A stretch of 64,000 nt of DNA, taken from positions 1-64,000 of the forward strand of contig JAESPE010000006.1 in NCBI GenBank assembly GCA_016756835.1, written 5' to 3'. Source of the DNA: a gamma proteobacterium endosymbiont of Lamellibrachia anaximandri. GTDB lineage: Bacteria; Pseudomonadota; Gammaproteobacteria; Chromatiales; Chromatiaceae. The translations under genes and the position numbers were made by a program. The notes under the pieces were generated by a model. That model searched no databases. It saw nothing but the letters and a program-made list of their open reading frames with translations, and was not told where the DNA came from. Positions 61,025 to 64,000 of the stretch are shown one piece after another; the stretch's first letter is position 1, and each line of letters begins with the position of its first letter.

Positions 61025-64000
61025 ATGTTGTTGGAAAAATTATTTTGTAAGCGTTTCTCTTTTTCTCTGATCATCATCCTATGTGTGTTTTTCGTGATGC
61101 CGATTTTCACGGATTTGCAAGCCGCTGATGCAGGTGTTGTGTCAACACGTATTGAGCAGAGAATCTCGGCCTCCATGGATGACGTGGAAGAGGAAGAGAG
61201 TGGCAATATCTACGTTAACAGTTCAGACCTGGAGCTGGTATACGATGGTGAATATCAAGTTATTGGACTCCGCTTTGCTCTGAATATTCCACAAGGTGTT
61301 CGTGTCGACGAGGCAAAACTTCAGTTTACCGTTGATGAGGTTTCAACCGATCCGACAAGCCTGGGGATTTATCTGGAAAATAGTCTGGATGCGCAGCCAT
61401 TCAGCAATCTGAGTTATAACGTCTCCTCCCGCACATTTTTTCGTCAAAGCGTGCCATGGCTTCCTGCGGATTGGACGAGTGTAGGGGAAGCTGGTACAGC
61501 ACAGCAGACGCCCGATATTTCAGCGCTGATACAGGCGGCAGTCGATCAACCTGACTGGAAATCCGGAAGCCATGTAGTAGTTGTGATTAAAGGCAGTGGC
61601 CGGCGTACTGCATCCTCTTATGACGGCGAAATGAATAAGGCGCCGCTGCTGTCTGTTTTATACACAAATAGTGAGACAGCTCCTGTTCCCGAGGAGCCGG
61701 TGATAGAAGAGCCTGTAGTTTCAAAACAGTTCACCAGTCGCATCTCCTCATCTCTTGATGATGTGGAAGAGGAAGAGGATGGAAATATCTATGCCAATAG
61801 TTCTGATATTGAACTGATATACGATGGTGAGTATCAGGTTGTCGGACTTCGCTTCGCTGTTGATCTGCCACAGGGCGCCCGCATTGATGAGGCGAACCTC
61901 CAGTTTACTGTCGATAAGGTTTCCCGCGGTGACAGCAGCCTTCAAATTGGTGTGGAACAGGCGTCCAATGCAGCGCCGTTCCAGAAAAGCAGTTATAACG
62001 TTTCATCACGCACGCTTTTTGCAAAGTCTGTTGCATGGTCTCCATCAGTTTGGAGAAAAAGGGGAAGAGCAGGTGCTGGGCAACGGACGCCAGATATCTC
62101 CGCACTGATACAGGCTGCGGTTGACCAACCGGATTGGCAAGCCGGGAATCATCTGGCGGTGGTCATAAAAGGTAGCGGACGCCGTGTGGCCTCTTCTTTT
62201 GACGGCAAGGCAGATAAAGCCCCTCTTTTGGTCATCAACTACCAGGCTAGCGACGGCGGCGGCACTACAGATCCACAGCTACCGAATCATGCGCCGACCA
62301 TTTCCGGTCTCCCTGCATCGGTTGTAGCAGAAAATACGCCTTACTATTTTGCGCCTGCAGCCGAAGATGCCGATGGCGATAAACTGAACTTTAGTGTTCG
62401 CAATCTGCCTGCTTGGGCAAGTTTTGATCCTGCAACCGGGATTATCTCCGGTACCCCCGGCTTTGATGCGGCAGGCAACTACGACCTTATCAGCATCAGT
62501 GTAACTGACGGCACGGAGAGCGCTACGCTGGCTGGTTTTTCCATCACTGTCAGCGACACAAACCGCTTGCCGACCATCAGCGGGTCTCCTGGTGGCAGTA
62601 TCACTGAAGGCTCGACCTACAGCTTTACCCCCAACGCATCCGATGCGGATGGCGATGCACTGGCCTTCCGTATCAGCAACAAGCCGGTCTGGGCCGGCTT
62701 CAACACTGCGACCGGAAATCTAACGGGTACGCCTGGTGCAGGAACGGCAGGCAGCTATGACAATATCAGCATCAGCGTAACCGACAGCGCAGGCAGTGCT
62801 TCGTTGGCCAGCTTCACCATTTCCGTAACCGCAAGCAATAATAATCAGGCACCGACCATTTCCGGCTCCCCGGCTACAAGCATTGCCGAAAGAGCGACTT
62901 ATACCTTCACTCCGAGTGCCTCCGATGCGGACGGTGATGCACTGAGCTTCAGCATCACCAACAAACCGAACTGGGCCGGCTTCGACCTCACCACCGGTCG
63001 ACTGTTCGGCAACCCCGGCTACAATGATGCCGGACTCTGGAGCGATATCCTTATCAGCGTGACCGACGGCACGGATAGCGCCTCACTGGCCAGTTTTTCC
63101 ATCACCGTCAGCAACACAAACCAGACACCGGTCATCAGTGGGTCACCTGCCAGTAGTGTCGCTGAAGGCTCGGCCTACAGCTTCACCCCCAGCGCATCTG
63201 ATGCGGATGGCGATGTACTGACCTTCAGCATTAGCAACAAGCCAATCTGGGCCAGCTTCAACACCGCCAGCGGACAGCTCTCCGGCACACTTGGCACAGG
63301 CACGGCCGGCAGCTATAGCAATATCGGCATCTCTGTCTCCGACGGTACTGAGAGCGCAACACTGAACGCCTTCCAGATCATCGTCACCGCACCCGCGCCA
63401 GGCGGGGGTAACAACCTCTATGTTGACCCGCTCATCGGCGCGTCGAGTTGCAACGATTACGATGTTGGCAGCCGTGCCTGCGGTGCGGGTTCCGACACGG
63501 CTTTTCGCAACCTGAGCGGGGCCGCCGCGGCTGCCGTCGCCGGTGAAACCGTTTTGATTCGCGAGGGTAGCTATAACGAACAGCTGATTCCGCAACGTTC
63601 CGGCACGCCCGGAAACTACATCACCTATCGCAATTACGAATCAGAGCAGGCGACGATCACCGGCACCAATCTCAGCCCAGCCATCGACATCTCCAATCGC
63701 GAATACCTTATTCTGCAGGGATTGCGGGTCCAGGACGTCTATCGCTGGATGTACGCCCTCAACGCCCATCACAACATTCTGCAGTACAACAGTTTTCTGC
63801 GGGCAAACCACGGCAGCACCAGTGCCAAGACCGGCCTGTTCTTTCAGGAGTCGACACATAACAAGATACTCAACAACACCATCGAGGACTCCTCCCAGGA
63901 TAACCTTGCCCTGATCAAATCGGACTACAATCTGGTGGAGGGCAACACCTTTGTGCGCGCCAGCCACACGCTCTGGGTGATCAAGTGCGGCAACTTCAAC
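61025..64000 (+). CDS. Large modular secreted protein with a parallel beta-helix domain (3' end outside window)
   Basis: At least 992 codons are open from ATG 61025 to the window end. A Sec signal (FSFSLIIILCVFFVMPIF, cleavage near LQAAD) starts it. Two tandem ~185-residue domains (beginning RISASMDDVEEEESGNIYVNS and RISSSLDDVEEEEDGNIYANS) are strongly similar to the N-terminal domain of the protein before it. Four putative-Ig repeats follow (for example YYFAPAAEDADGDKLNFSV, YSFTPNASDADGDALAFRI), each about 95 residues. Then a right-handed beta-helix begins (NLYVDPLIGASSCNDYDVG, AGETVLIREGSYNEQLIPQ, HHNILQYNSFLRANHGSTS, HNKILNNTIEDSSQDN), as in pectate-lyase-type or adhesin proteins. Polysaccharide binding or cleavage is likely. 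Confidence 0.82.
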   Translation, partial: MLLEKLFCKRFSFSLIIILCVFFVMPIFTDLQAADAGVVSTRIEQRISASMDDVEEEESGNIYVNSSDLELVYDGEYQVIGLRFALNIPQGVRVDEAKLQFTVDEVSTDPTSLGIYLENSLDAQPFSNLSYNVSSRTFFRQSVPWLPADWTSVGEAGTAQQTPDISALIQAAVDQPDWKSGSHVVVVIKGSGRRTASSYDGEMNKAPLLSVLYTNSETAPVPEEPVIEEPVVSKQFTSRISSSLDDVEEEEDGNIYANSSDIELIYDGEYQVVGLRFAVDLPQGARIDEANLQFTVDKVSRGDSSLQIGVEQASNAAPFQKSSYNVSSRTLFAKSVAWSPSVWRKRGRAGAGQRTPDISALIQAAVDQPDWQAGNHLAVVIKGSGRRVASSFDGKADKAPLLVINYQASDGGGTTDPQLPNHAPTISGLPASVVAENTPYYFAPAAEDADGDKLNFSVRNLPAWASFDPATGIISGTPGFDAAGNYDLISISVTDGTESATLAGFSITVSDTNRLPTISGSPGGSITEGSTYSFTPNASDADGDALAFRISNKPVWAGFNTATGNLTGTPGAGTAGSYDNISISVTDSAGSASLASFTISVTASNNNQAPTISGSPATSIAERATYTFTPSASDADGDALSFSITNKPNWAGFDLTTGRLFGNPGYNDAGLWSDILISVTDGTDSASLASFSITVSNTNQTPVISGSPASSVAEGSAYSFTPSASDADGDVLTFSISNKPIWASFNTASGQLSGTLGTGTAGSYSNIGISVSDGTESATLNAFQIIVTAPAPGGGNNLYVDPLIGASSCNDYDVGSRACGAGSDTAFRNLSGAAAAAVAGETVLIREGSYNEQLIPQRSGTPGNYITYRNYESEQATITGTNLSPAIDISNREYLILQGLRVQDVYRWMYALNAHHNILQYNSFLRANHGSTSAKTGLFFQESTHNKILNNTIEDSSQDNLALIKSDYNLVEGNTFVRASHTLWVIKCGNFN

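Noticed and set aside
1-64000. CRISPR arrays, tRNA/rRNA genes, transposases, prophage or integron genes
   Set aside because: I read both strands for direct-repeat arrays, tRNA-like cloverleaf sequences and typical transposase or integrase motifs and found none.

Overview
ORGANISM. The window is a moderately GC-rich bacterial chromosome segment. The EF-P/EpmA/EpmB set, the dnaX-ybaB-recR block, the EnvZ/OmpR-type pair, FadL-type barrels, cytochrome c'-like proteins and many c-di-GMP genes point to a gammaproteobacterium. A free-living or symbiotic sulfur-oxidiser of the Chromatiales/Sedimenticola/Thiodiazotropha type is my guess by inference. I see no tRNA, rRNA, CRISPR array, transposase or phage gene. 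LAYOUT. (1) 1-7.8 kb: the end of an NHL-repeat protein, an OmpR/EnvZ-type two-component pair reading left, two cytochrome c'-like proteins flanking a FadL-type barrel and a small DUF2892 membrane protein, a conserved hypothetical, and a GGDEF-EAL protein. (2) 8.1-12.0 kb: a glycosyltransferase coupled to an acetolactate synthase, then an Ig-like lipoprotein. (3) 12.1-18.8 kb: SRP RNA, dnaX, ybaB, recR, a HIT protein and a Cu+ ATPase split by a frameshift. (4) 18.9-22.8 kb: a leftward lysine/DAP operon dapD-yffB-dapL-lysA holding enzymes of two alternative DAP routes. (5) 22.9-33.6 kb: an AF1514-like protein, a copper-type TonB receptor, a membrane-anchored response regulator, a GH13 amylase, two cold-shock proteins, a PLD-family enzyme and a diguanylate cyclase. 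(6) 33.8-36.4 kb: the complete EF-P beta-lysylation locus epmB/efp/epmA. (7) 36.6-58.2 kb: two divergent operons that look like one large envelope machine. (8) 58.3-64 kb: repeat elements and two modular secreted proteins, the last running off the window. THE LARGE SYSTEM. Leftward from 42.6 kb: a hydrazine-synthase-alpha-like diheme lipoprotein, an SH3-barrel protein, a second small barrel, a TlpA thioredoxin, a DUF4266 mini-lipoprotein ending in CGCN, and a DUF3570 barrel. Rightward from 43.1 kb: a monoheme protein, a diheme LamG lipoprotein, a Tat-exported protein, a coiled-coil protein, three TPR proteins (two of them lipoproteins), a small exported protein, an ExbB/TolQ channel, two ExbD/TolR proteins, a TonB-like protein with an AgmX/PglI-type C-terminus, and ApbE. 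Most rightward genes overlap by 4 bp. The ExbB-ExbD-ExbD/TPR/AgmX/barrel part resembles the core of the myxobacterial Agl-Glt machine. Here it is joined to cytochromes, a thioredoxin and a flavinyl transferase, so I infer a proton-driven envelope complex with redox parts and unknown function. The second ExbD, the only one with the usual membrane aspartate, has an in-frame TGA at codon 19.
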